A stretch of DNA of 64,000 nt from Noviluteimonas gilva. GTDB taxonomy: Bacteria; Pseudomonadota; Gammaproteobacteria; Xanthomonadales; Xanthomonadaceae. The notes below the pieces were generated by a model. That model ran no database searches and had not been told where the DNA came from. It worked only from the letters and a program-made list of their open reading frames with translations. Within the stretch, counting starts at the first letter, position 1. Every line of letters starts with the position of its first letter. The stretch is taken from positions 554,464-618,463 of the forward strand of contig NZ_WOXT01000001.1 of the NCBI RefSeq assembly GCF_009740395.1, given 5' to 3'. Shown here piece after piece: positions 26,847 to 34,814 of this stretch. The position numbers were made by a program, and so were the translations under genes.

Positions 26847-29800
26847 GTCGACGCGTTCCATCGGGTGGATCGCCGGCGCCGCACTCGCGGGCGTTGTGCT
26901 CACGCTGATGCTGGCGATCAACGCCTGGCCGCTTGCGGTGGCCGGCGCGCTCGCGCAACCGGCGTACGCGCTCGCGGTGTCCTGGTGGCGCGGCACGCGC
27001 ACGTCGTCGAAGTGGCAGCGCGATGCGTTGGCGCTCGCGGGCACGTGGGTCGCGGGCATCGCAGCCGTGGCCGCGCTGGTCGTCTGGCCGTTGGCGGTCC
27101 TGCGCGAAAGCGGAAGTCTTTCTGCCGCGATCGGCCTGAGCGTCTGCGCGGGCGTGGCCTTGCTGCTGCTGTGGCGCACCTGGCCGATGTGGCATGCGCT
27201 CGAACGTGAAGGCGGCTCGGTCGCATCGATGTGGCGCAGCCTGTCGGAAGTCGAAATCGGCGCATGGCGCGGATTGGGCGTCGCGGCGATCGTCGCGGGG
27301 ATCGCCGGCGCGGTGATTGCGCTTGCGTGGCCGGGCCTGGTCGCCGATTCGGCGCGTTGGCTGATGGCCGGTGCGCTCGCGCTGCTCGCGCCTGCGCTGC
27401 ACTTCGTCCTCCAGACACTCCCGGCGCCCTCGCCGCTGCCGATCGAAACGCAGCTCGCCGCGATGGAAATGGACACCGACACCGGTGCCGTCGAATCGCT
27501 GGCGATGGAAGACAACCTCGAGAGCGCGCTCTACGCCGCCGCGCGCAGTGGCCGCGTCGATCGCGCGCTCACGCTGCTGGAATCGGGCGCCAATCCGCAC
27601 GCATTGCCATTGGCCGACGAACGCGACCAGCGCACTTTGCCGATGCTCGCGGCCATCCTTCCCGATCTGCGCCTACTGCGCACGCTGATCCAGCACGGCG
27701 TCGACGTGAACGCCGAACACGGCGGAATGGCGCCGCTGCTCGCCGCCACGCGCGACAGCTGGCACGGTCGCCCCGAAGCGGTGATGACGCTGCTCGCCAA
27801 CGGCGCCGACCCGCGCGTGGCCGACGCGGACGGCAACACGCCGCTGCATCACGCCGCGCGCAGTTCCGATCCGGGCGTCGCCGCGCTGCTGCGCGATGCG
27901 GCCGCCGACATCGACGCGATCAACCGCGACGGCATCACGCCGCTCGGCATCGCCTGCGCATCGGGCAACTGGCGCCTTGCGCGCTTCCTGCTCGAACGCG
28001 GCGCGAAGCCCGAACCGAAGGGCGCCTCGCCCGTGTTGCTCGCCGCCGCGGGCACCGAAGAAGACGATGTCGCCGGTGTGCAATTGCTCCTGCGCCACAA
28101 GGCGAAGGCCGACGCGCGCGACGCACGCGGCCGCAGCGCGTTGAACGAAGCCGCGCGTTGCGGACACGTGGAAATCGTCGAAGCCCTGCTCGCCACGGGC
28201 GCCGATCCGCATGCGCGCGACATCGATGGCCGCACGCCGTGGCTCGACGCCGCGCGCGGCGGTCATCTCGAAGTCCTCGAACGCCTGCTCCCGCATCACC
28301 CCGATGTCGCGATCGCCAACGCCGACGGCCGCGACGCGCTGATGCTCGCCGCCACCGCCGACAACGCATCGGCCGCGCTCGTGCGCCGACTGCTCGACCT
28401 CGGCCTGGATCCCGCGCGCCGCGACAACGACGGCCGCCGCGCCGCCGAACACGCCGCAGCCGCCGGGCGCTGGACGATCGTCGCCGTGCTCGATCCCGCG
28501 TATCCCTTGCCCGCGGCGGTCGCCGATGCGGGCGCGTCATCGGCGCAGATCGATCGCGCACCGGTAACCTTGCTGCGCGATGCGATTCGCGATGGCCGCC
28601 TGGACGACATGCACAGCGTCGTCGGCCTGCTCTCATCTCGCGAACTCGGTGCGCAACTGCGCGACATGCCGATCACCGGCCCCGGTGCGCCGGCGAATGT
28701 GGCATCGCGCATCGACTGGTTGCTCTCGCAGGGCGCCGATGCCGACCAGCGCGAAGGCCTCGAAGACAACACGATGTTCGCGCTGCTCGCGCAGGGTCCC
28801 GTCGCCGCTTCGGCCGTGCAGGCGCTGTTGCGTCGCGCGGTGTCGCCGGCGGGCAGCGGCGGCCTCGCGCGCTTCCTCGCTGCTTGCGTGCAAAGCGATC
28901 ACGCCGGTCGCGGGCTCGAACAACTCGCGGTGGAGTTGCTCGAACGCGGCGCCGATGCGTGGGCGCCCTCGCCCGCCGGCGATCCGCCACTCGCGCTGTC
29001 GGTGCGCCTGGGTTGGTTGCGCGTCGTCGAACGTTTGGTCGCGCAGGGCGTCGATCTGAACGCGCGCGATTCGCACGGCATGACCGCGTTGCACCTGGCC
29101 GCGGCGCTCGGTCGCGAAGCCGCGCTGAAGGCGTTGATCGCGCAGGGCGCCGATCCGGACATGCGTGCGGCCGACGGGCAGACGCCGTTGGGCGTCGCGC
29201 TCTCGTCGGGCCGTCGCGATCTCGCCGATTGGCTCGACTGGCGCGGCTGGCCGTTGCCGGGTCGTCCGTTGCAGGCGTCGGACTTGCCGTCCGCGGCGAT
29301 CGTCGGTGAAGCCGATGCGGTGCGTCGCCTGCTCGACCTCGGCCTGTCGGTCGACGCCACGGATTCGCAAGGTTGCACCGCGCTGTTGCGTGCGGCCGGT
29401 GGTGGACATCGCGCGGTCGTCGACCTGCTGCTTGCACGCGGCGCCGATCCACGCCTCGCCGCACGCTCCGGCGCGACGCCGTTGTCGGCGGCGGTGAGCA
29501 TGCGCCAGGTCGACATCGTCGAACGCCTCCTCACCGCAGGCGCGCCGCTCGAACAACGCCTGCCGGGCGACGTCACCGTGTTGATGCTCGCGGCCGCGCT
29601 GGGTTTGCCTGACCTCGTCGCACGCCTGCTCACCGCGGGCGCCGATGTGCACGCCGGCGACGCGCAAGGCCTCGCGCCGCTGCATTGCGCCGCGCTTTAC
29701 GGATTCACCGCGCGCGAACGCCCGCGGTTGGTCGCGTTGCTCGACACCTTGTTGCTCGCAGGCGCCGAAGCCGACCAACCGGCGGCCGGCGGGGTCACGC

Positions 29801-30138
29801 CCCTGCTGTTGCTGCTCGGCGCGCGTGCGGAACCGGGCACCGCATGCGACGAAGACGTCGTCCTCGCGGGTCTCGAACGCCTGCTCGACGAAACCGTTTC
29901 ACTCGACGCCCGCGACCCGCGCGGCTTCGGCCCGCTGCACCTGGCCGCACTGCACGGCCTGCTGCAAGTGGTGCATCGCCTGCTGCGCGCCGGCGCCGAC
30001 CCGGACCTGCGCGACGGCCTCAACCGCAGCGCGCGCGAGATCGCGGTGATGCGCGGCTTCGTCGACGTCGCGGCGGAATTCGCACCGGCGACGCCGGGTG
30101 GGGTTTCGATGGCGCGGTTCCTGCGCGAGCCGCGCTGA
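26839..30138 (+). CDS. Large membrane-anchored ankyrin-repeat protein
   Basis: A 1099-residue protein. The first roughly 200 residues contain several hydrophobic helices (for example AAALAGVVLTLMLAI and LLMAGALALLAPALHFVL-like segments), giving an inner-membrane anchor. The remainder is a long solenoid of ankyrin repeats, well over a dozen, recognisable as GADPxxRDxxGxTPLHxAA-type units at about 33-residue spacing. Some middle repeats (about residues 570-690) are degenerate. Ankyrin repeats mediate protein binding; no enzymatic domain is visible. It overlaps ycgL. Confidence 0.88.
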   Translation: MPESTRSIGWIAGAALAGVVLTLMLAINAWPLAVAGALAQPAYALAVSWWRGTRTSSKWQRDALALAGTWVAGIAAVAALVVWPLAVLRESGSLSAAIGLSVCAGVALLLLWRTWPMWHALEREGGSVASMWRSLSEVEIGAWRGLGVAAIVAGIAGAVIALAWPGLVADSARWLMAGALALLAPALHFVLQTLPAPSPLPIETQLAAMEMDTDTGAVESLAMEDNLESALYAAARSGRVDRALTLLESGANPHALPLADERDQRTLPMLAAILPDLRLLRTLIQHGVDVNAEHGGMAPLLAATRDSWHGRPEAVMTLLANGADPRVADADGNTPLHHAARSSDPGVAALLRDAAADIDAINRDGITPLGIACASGNWRLARFLLERGAKPEPKGASPVLLAAAGTEEDDVAGVQLLLRHKAKADARDARGRSALNEAARCGHVEIVEALLATGADPHARDIDGRTPWLDAARGGHLEVLERLLPHHPDVAIANADGRDALMLAATADNASAALVRRLLDLGLDPARRDNDGRRAAEHAAAAGRWTIVAVLDPAYPLPAAVADAGASSAQIDRAPVTLLRDAIRDGRLDDMHSVVGLLSSRELGAQLRDMPITGPGAPANVASRIDWLLSQGADADQREGLEDNTMFALLAQGPVAASAVQALLRRAVSPAGSGGLARFLAACVQSDHAGRGLEQLAVELLERGADAWAPSPAGDPPLALSVRLGWLRVVERLVAQGVDLNARDSHGMTALHLAAALGREAALKALIAQGADPDMRAADGQTPLGVALSSGRRDLADWLDWRGWPLPGRPLQASDLPSAAIVGEADAVRRLLDLGLSVDATDSQGCTALLRAAGGGHRAVVDLLLARGADPRLAARSGATPLSAAVSMRQVDIVERLLTAGAPLEQRLPGDVTVLMLAAALGLPDLVARLLTAGADVHAGDAQGLAPLHCAALYGFTARERPRLVALLDTLLLAGAEADQPAAGGVTPLLLLLGARAEPGTACDEDVVLAGLERLLDETVSLDARDPRGFGPLHLAALHGLLQVVHRLLRAGADPDLRDGLNRSAREIAVMRGFVDVAAEFAPATPGGVSMARFLREPR

Positions 30139-30162
30139 CTGAAAGCGGGAAATGCCGCTGTT

Positions 30163-30330
30163 GACGGCGCCGGCGACAGGGAGGAGCATCCGCGCCGTCG
30201 CCACGAGCGACCAAGGACCCGACGAACCGGTTGAAGTTTGGTCTACCGCCCTGCAAGGGGTTCCACCCAGAGTGGAATAGCCAAGAGTCCCCGGCCCGCT
30301 GGACGAAAACCCGCCTCTTCGGCGGGTTTT
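30163..30330 (+). ncRNA. Structured intergenic region, possible 3'-UTR or small RNA
   Basis: The stretch between the ankyrin gene and the downstream convergent gene holds four dyads in series: 30163-30170 with 30192-30199 (8 bp), 30209-30214 with 30238-30243 (6 bp), 30261-30266 with 30272-30277 (6 bp, 5-base loop) and a terminator at 30306-30330. On the plus strand this resembles a structured RNA ending in a terminator. No tRNA or known RNA family is recognised. Confidence 0.25.
30306..30330. terminator. Bidirectional hairpin terminator
   Basis: A 10-bp stem pairs AAAACCCGCC (30306-30315) with GGCGGGTTTT (30321-30330) around a 5-base loop. It provides a T-run in either direction and lies between the convergent ankyrin gene and the unknown gene ending at 30347. 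Confidence 0.85.
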
Positions 30331-30346
30331 CCATTTCCGGCGAAGG

Positions 30347-30916
30347 TCACGCTGGCGGAGGATGCGTCGCACGTCCATTCGCGGCGTTGATGAGCAATGT
30401 CGCCAGGCTCACCTTTTTCGCGCCTGACTTCGCCTGGGCAGCATCGTTGCGTGGATACGCGCTTTCGATCTCCATCTCGATGAAGGCCGTGCGGCGCACG
30501 AGCGTGAAGTAGACGAAGTATTCGCCCAGCGCGATGTCACTCGGATTGCGCCACACGAAGTAGTTGTGGTGTCGGGTGAAGTAGCAGTGCTTGATGCCCT
30601 TCACGATCGCGGGCAGTGAAAGGCTTTCGGTCCAGCGCACCTTGCAGAAGATGCGGCGGTCGGCGGGTCGACGCGTGCAGCCGTACGCGTGCTCCAGGTC
30701 GGCGCCCGGCACTTTCTCCGCCGCTTGTGTGAAGCAGTGGTGCGAATAGACCACTCGGAGCTTGAAGATCTTTGCGGCGCGGCCCGGCTTGCGCTGTGTC
30801 GCGACGACAGCCGGAATGGCGTAATCGACGAACACCGGATGGAGGTGTGCGACGGAATAGGTCAGGCCGTCCTGATGGTGGTCGCTCCAGTGCGGGCCTG
30901 TCGCAAGCGTCGCCAA
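30347..30916 (-). CDS. Unrecognised low-GC protein (189 aa)
   Basis: No family is recognised. The protein is rich in His, Tyr, Phe and Cys, with paired aromatic/His stretches (VYSHHCFTQ, HCYFTRHHNYFVW) and a C-terminal FIEMEIESAYPR. It has no signal peptide or clear transmembrane helix. The TTG at 30916 is chosen because GGAGG lies four bases before it and an in-frame stop is close upstream. GC content is visibly lower than in neighbouring genes, which suggests acquisition from elsewhere. It has its own terminator and two inverted repeats at its 5' side. The coding call rests on the long uninterrupted frame and protein-like composition. Confidence 0.6.
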   Translation of the reverse strand: MATLATGPHWSDHHQDGLTYSVAHLHPVFVDYAIPAVVATQRKPGRAAKIFKLRVVYSHHCFTQAAEKVPGADLEHAYGCTRRPADRRIFCKVRWTESLSLPAIVKGIKHCYFTRHHNYFVWRNPSDIALGEYFVYFTLVRRTAFIEMEIESAYPRNDAAQAKSGAKKVSLATLLINAANGRATHPPPA

Positions 30917-30984
30917 GTCGCCTCCAACGCCTTGGCGCGCGTCGGAAGCGCTCGGGCTGGTTTCGTGGGATCAGCTCACGAAAC
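30911..30984. repeat. Two inverted repeats at the 5' side of the unrecognised gene
   Basis: CGCCAAG (30911-30917) is inverted at 30931-30937, spanning the TTG start and GGAGG. GTTTCGTG (30960-30967) is inverted at 30977-30984 with a 9-base centre. Both are perfect. They could be operator sites or mRNA leader hairpins; neither is followed by a T-run. Confidence 0.4.
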
Positions 30985-31041
30985 TAGTTCCGGGCGCTTG
31001 GCGAATCGATCAGCGTCCGACGTTGTGTCGACAAGAAAACG

Positions 31042-32892
31042 CTACGCATCCCCCGGGCGCACCGACGCCTGGTCCGACGCGGTCATCTCCCCTTCCGCGC
31101 GCGGTTGTCCCAAGCCGCCCAGCGCACCTTCGCCGCGGTCGGCGCCGAAGAGTTGTTCGAGTTCGACGCGTGCCTGTTGCACGGTCTGCATGATCGCCTG
31201 TTCGTCGTCCTGCACGAGGTACTGCGTGCGCAGCAGGGCTTCATCGTGTTCGCGGAAGCGGCGTGCGCGATCGGCGGCGACGTCCGGGGGCAGGCCCATC
31301 TCGACGAGCACGCGTTCGCCCATCACCAAACTCGAATGGAAGGTTTCGCGCACGACCTGCGCGCCGAGGTCCATCAACTGCCACGCGTGGCGTCGGTTGC
31401 GGGCACGCGCGAAGACGGTGGCTTCCGGATACTGGCGGCGGATCGTGTTGACCGTGCGCAGGTTCGCTTCGACGTCGTCGATCGCGATGACGAACACCCT
31501 GACCTGCGCCGCGCCGGCCGAACGCAACAACTCGGAGTTCGCCGGATCGCCGTAGTAGATCGTGCTGCCGAAGCGGCGCATGAATTCCACCTGCTCCTGG
31601 CTGTGCTCGATCGCGATGAACGGGATGCGCTGCGCCGCGAGCAAGCGCGCAACGACCTGCCCGAATCGGCCGAAGCCCGCGATGAGCACCTGCGGTTCTT
31701 CTTCCTGCACGCCGATCTTGTCGAACTTCCTGGGCTTCGGCTTCGGCGCGACCAGCCAGCGCGACAGGAAGATGTACAGCGGCGGCGTCAACGCCATCGA
31801 AATACCGACGACGGCCACGAGGTGTCCCTGCAGGTCTTGCCCGATCAAGCCGGCGCGCGCGGCATCGCCGAACACCACGAACGCGAATTCACCACCGAGT
31901 GCGAGCACGCTGGCGAGCAGGAGCGAATCGCGATTGGGCAATCCGCCCGCGGTGCGCGAGACGGCGTACAGCAGCGCGAACTTCGTCGCCATCAGCAACA
32001 CCACGCCGATGCCGATGAAATACGGATCGGCGATCACCGCAGGCACGTTGATCGTCATGCCCACCGCGATGAAGAACAGGCCGAGCAGCAAGCCTTCGAA
32101 CGGTTTGATCTGCGCTTCGAGCTCGTGGCGGAATTCCGAATCGGCAAGCAGCACGCCGGCGAGGAACGCACCCAGGCCCATCGTCAGCCCGGCCAACTGC
32201 ATGATCCACGCCGCACCGAGCACGGTCAGCAACGCGCTGGCGGTGAAGACTTCCGGCATGTCGATCCGCGCGACGATCCGGAACAATTGCCGCAACAACA
32301 CGCGACCGCCGACCACCACGATTCCGATCGCACCGAACGCCTTGCCGACCGCGAGCCACGACACGCCTTCGCCCTGCGCGCCGCCGAGCAACGGAATCGC
32401 GGCGAGCAACGGGATCGCCGCGAGATCCTGGAACAGCAGGATCGCGAACGCGAGCCGCCCGTGCGCGGTCGTCAACGCCTTGCGTTCGGCCAGCAACTGC
32501 AGGCCGACGGCGGTCGAGGAAAACGCGAGGCCCAGGCCCACCACGATCGCCGCGGGGAACGTCACGCCGCGCAACTGCGTGAGCAACGCGAGCGCGATGC
32601 CGCAGGCGAGCATCTGCAAACCGCCCGCGCCGAACACCGGCTTGCGCATGACCGACAGGCGTGAAGGCGAGAGCTCCAGGCCGATGACGAACAGCAGCAT
32701 CACCACGCCGATCTCGCTGGCGCCGAGCACGGGCTCGACATCGCGGATCACGCGGAAGCCGTAGGGCCCGAGCAGCACGCCCGCGACCAGGTAGCCCAGC
32801 ACCGCCCCGAGCCCGAACTTGCGGAACACCGGGACCGCGATCACCGCGGCCAACAGGAAGACCAGGGCCAGTTCGAGTCCGCCGCCGTGCAT
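31042..32892 (-). CDS. KefB/KefC-type monovalent cation:proton antiporter
   Basis: A 616-residue CPA2-family antiporter. Residues of about 1-375 form a 12-13 helix Na+/H+ exchanger domain with FSSTAVGLQLL and LLFQDLAAIPLL; the QD pair is the ion-site motif. A TrkA-N/RCK domain begins at about residue 405 (VLIAGFGRFGQVVARLL), followed by a charged C-terminal tail. It probably exports K+ in exchange for H+ under electrophile or redox control, as for Kef systems. The ATG is preceded by GGAGGTGG. No KefF/KefG-like ancillary gene is adjacent. Confidence 0.92.
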   Translation of the reverse strand: MHGGGLELALVFLLAAVIAVPVFRKFGLGAVLGYLVAGVLLGPYGFRVIRDVEPVLGASEIGVVMLLFVIGLELSPSRLSVMRKPVFGAGGLQMLACGIALALLTQLRGVTFPAAIVVGLGLAFSSTAVGLQLLAERKALTTAHGRLAFAILLFQDLAAIPLLAAIPLLGGAQGEGVSWLAVGKAFGAIGIVVVGGRVLLRQLFRIVARIDMPEVFTASALLTVLGAAWIMQLAGLTMGLGAFLAGVLLADSEFRHELEAQIKPFEGLLLGLFFIAVGMTINVPAVIADPYFIGIGVVLLMATKFALLYAVSRTAGGLPNRDSLLLASVLALGGEFAFVVFGDAARAGLIGQDLQGHLVAVVGISMALTPPLYIFLSRWLVAPKPKPRKFDKIGVQEEEPQVLIAGFGRFGQVVARLLAAQRIPFIAIEHSQEQVEFMRRFGSTIYYGDPANSELLRSAGAAQVRVFVIAIDDVEANLRTVNTIRRQYPEATVFARARNRRHAWQLMDLGAQVVRETFHSSLVMGERVLVEMGLPPDVAADRARRFREHDEALLRTQYLVQDDEQAIMQTVQQARVELEQLFGADRGEGALGGLGQPRAEGEMTASDQASVRPGDA

Positions 32893-33010
32893 GCGCCACC
32901 TCCGTTCACCCGATTATGCAGGGTGGCGGCGACGGGTCGGTTGCACCGGCCGTGGCGGCTGCCTAGCATCGGCGCGTGCGCGGGTCCCGCCGCGATCAGG
33001 GGAATCAGGG

Positions 33011-33853
33011 ATGGCTCGTTCGAGACTCGCCGGCGCGATGCTGGCGGCGTGGATGTTCGTGTGCGCGCCTGCAATCGCGGGCGAGGCGCAACCTGCGCCG
33101 AAAGTGGAAGTCGATGTCGCCGGTCAGTTGTCGATCGACGAGCACGGTGCGGTCAGCGGCGTCGAGCTGACCTCGCAAGTGCCCGATGCGATCGCTGCGA
33201 TCGTCAAGCACGCCGTGCAGGGGTGGAAGTTCGAGCCCATCGTGCACGACGGCAAGCCGGTGCCGACGAAGAGCAACATGCAGTTGTTCCTCGTGGGCGT
33301 GCCGCAGGACGGGGGATTCCGGCTGCGGGTGGAACGCGCGCAGTTCGGGTTTCCGCGGAACTACGACCAGAGCCGCCGCTTGCACAGCAACTTTTTCCCC
33401 AAGGAAGCGTTGCGTGGCGGCGTGCTGGGCGAGGTCGTCCTTGCGGTTCACGTCGATGCGGCAGGCAACGTGACCGATGTGTCGCCGCTGCGCTCACGCC
33501 TGGTCAAGCGGGGGATGTTGCCGCCCAATCTCATCAAGAAGTGGCGCTCGGACTTCGAGAAGTCCGCGGTGGCGGTGATGCGCGCATTGAAGTTCGAGGC
33601 GGCCGATCCCACGCTCCCGGGCGACGGCACCACGGCATTCGTCACCAACGTGAGCTTCGCCAACGACAGCGTCAATCCGGCGGCCTCGATCTGGACGCAG
33701 GAAGACACCGCGGTGACCTCCACCGGCATCCCGAACTGGCTCGGTGGCGGCAAGCTCGCCGATGGCGCGATCGATCGCGTGGCCGAAGGCCAGGTCATCG
33801 CCTTCGGCGCGGGCCCGGTCCTGCGCTCGGAAGTCGTCGGCACGTTGCTGTGA
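33011..33853 (+). CDS. Secreted protein with two TonB-C-terminal-like domains
   Basis: A 280-residue exported protein. The signal peptide (LAGAMLAAWMFVCAPAIA) is followed directly by VEVDVAGQLSIDEHGAV, a first half-domain with WKFEP. After a linker comes a second segment (LAVHVDAAGNVTDV, then SAVAVMRALKFEA) that follows the TonB C-terminal pattern. There is no proline-rich spacer or transmembrane anchor as in true TonB. The ATG starts directly at the signal peptide. The following gene encodes a paralog with the same architecture. Confidence 0.75.
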   Translation: MARSRLAGAMLAAWMFVCAPAIAGEAQPAPKVEVDVAGQLSIDEHGAVSGVELTSQVPDAIAAIVKHAVQGWKFEPIVHDGKPVPTKSNMQLFLVGVPQDGGFRLRVERAQFGFPRNYDQSRRLHSNFFPKEALRGGVLGEVVLAVHVDAAGNVTDVSPLRSRLVKRGMLPPNLIKKWRSDFEKSAVAVMRALKFEAADPTLPGDGTTAFVTNVSFANDSVNPAASIWTQEDTAVTSTGIPNWLGGGKLADGAIDRVAEGQVIAFGAGPVLRSEVVGTLL

Positions 33854-33861
33854 GGTCCACC

Positions 33862-34623
33862 ATGCGCCGTCGAACACTCGCAGCGGCCGTCGTCCTCGTT
33901 GCTTGCTCGTTCGCATCGAACGCCGGCCAGCCCACGGCGCTGAAGCCGCTGTCATTCCGCGCCGAAGCACGCGTGGATGTCGCTGCCGACGGCAAGTTCG
34001 TGAAGGCGCAGGCGTCGAGCGACCTGCCCGAACCGGTGCGGCGTTACGTCGAGCAACAACTGGCGAAGTGGACGTACAAGCGTAACGATTCGGGCGGCGG
34101 CATCGCCTCGACTTGGGTCGATCTGCGCGCCTGCGCGATGCCGACGACCACCGGCGCGTACTCGATGGGGCTGGCCTACAACGGCAGCGGCCCGATGCTG
34201 ATGGAGGCGGGACCGCCCCAGAGGCTCGCGTACGTGACCGGCCGAATGCAGCTCTCGGGCACGATCAACCTGCACATCGTGGTCGGCGAAAGCGCCGACG
34301 GGGCGACGCTCGAGTCGATCGAAGGCGGGTTCAAGGACCTCACCGCGAAGCAACGCTTCGCGGAGGCGGCGCGGACGTGGGTCGCGACGCTCCGCATGCA
34401 ACCGGAGCTGATCGACGGCAAGCCGGTTCGCGCGCGCGGCACCATCCCGATCGAGTTGAAGCAGGGGAGTCGAAGCAAGAAACCGACGAAGGAAGAATTG
34501 CTCGCGCAGGCGCTCGAATCGCCGCAGTGCAAGCAGGCCGGACAAGCGGCGAACGCGCCGGCGATGACGGCGATGCAATCGAGCGAGGTGGAACGGGTGG
34601 TCTCGATCGAACCGGTGATCTGA
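33862..34623 (+). CDS. Secreted paralog of the TonB-C-terminal-like protein
   Basis: A 253-residue exported protein starting 8 bases after the previous gene. The signal peptide is RTLAAAVVLVACSFASNA. The first half resembles its neighbour (PLSFRAEARVDVAADGKFV, ending in KWTYKR), and the second half contains INLHIVVGESADGATLES followed by a TonB-C-like helix-strand. The C-terminus is Lys/Ala-rich. The pair likely forms one transcript and acts in the periplasm; the partner is unknown. Confidence 0.72.
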   Translation: MRRRTLAAAVVLVACSFASNAGQPTALKPLSFRAEARVDVAADGKFVKAQASSDLPEPVRRYVEQQLAKWTYKRNDSGGGIASTWVDLRACAMPTTTGAYSMGLAYNGSGPMLMEAGPPQRLAYVTGRMQLSGTINLHIVVGESADGATLESIEGGFKDLTAKQRFAEAARTWVATLRMQPELIDGKPVRARGTIPIELKQGSRSKKPTKEELLAQALESPQCKQAGQAANAPAMTAMQSSEVERVVSIEPVI

Positions 34624-34765
34624 TTCGCATCGCGTCCAGCCGCCAATCCCCGGAAAACAAAAGGCCCCGGTGAGCGCACCGAGGCCGATCGCCGACCGGG
34701 ATATCCCCAATCCGGAAGCGATTGTCCGGCGGGAAGCGAAGCCATGCAAGGGTTCATCGAAACGA

Positions 34766-34790
34766 AAACGCCCCGCATCGCGGGGCGTTT
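34766..34790. terminator. Terminator between the rho gene and the secreted-protein pair
   Basis: An 11-bp stem (34766-34776 with 34780-34790) closes a 3-base loop. It ends in TTT on the plus side and TTTTCGTTT on the minus side. It lies 25 bases after the stop of rho and probably terminates the trxA-rho transcript. Confidence 0.85.
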
Positions 34791-34814
34791 CGTCTTTCCT
34801 GCGGATGCCGCGCC

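Noticed and set aside
30200-30300. tRNA-like sequence containing GGGGTTCCACCC
   Set aside because: The T-arm stem does not pair, position 57 is not a purine and no acceptor stem or CCA can be found around it.
30139-30346. Integron attC-type site beside the low-GC gene
   Set aside because: The dyads do not contain paired RYYYAAC/GTTRRRY core sites in the right order, so an integron cassette is not supported.
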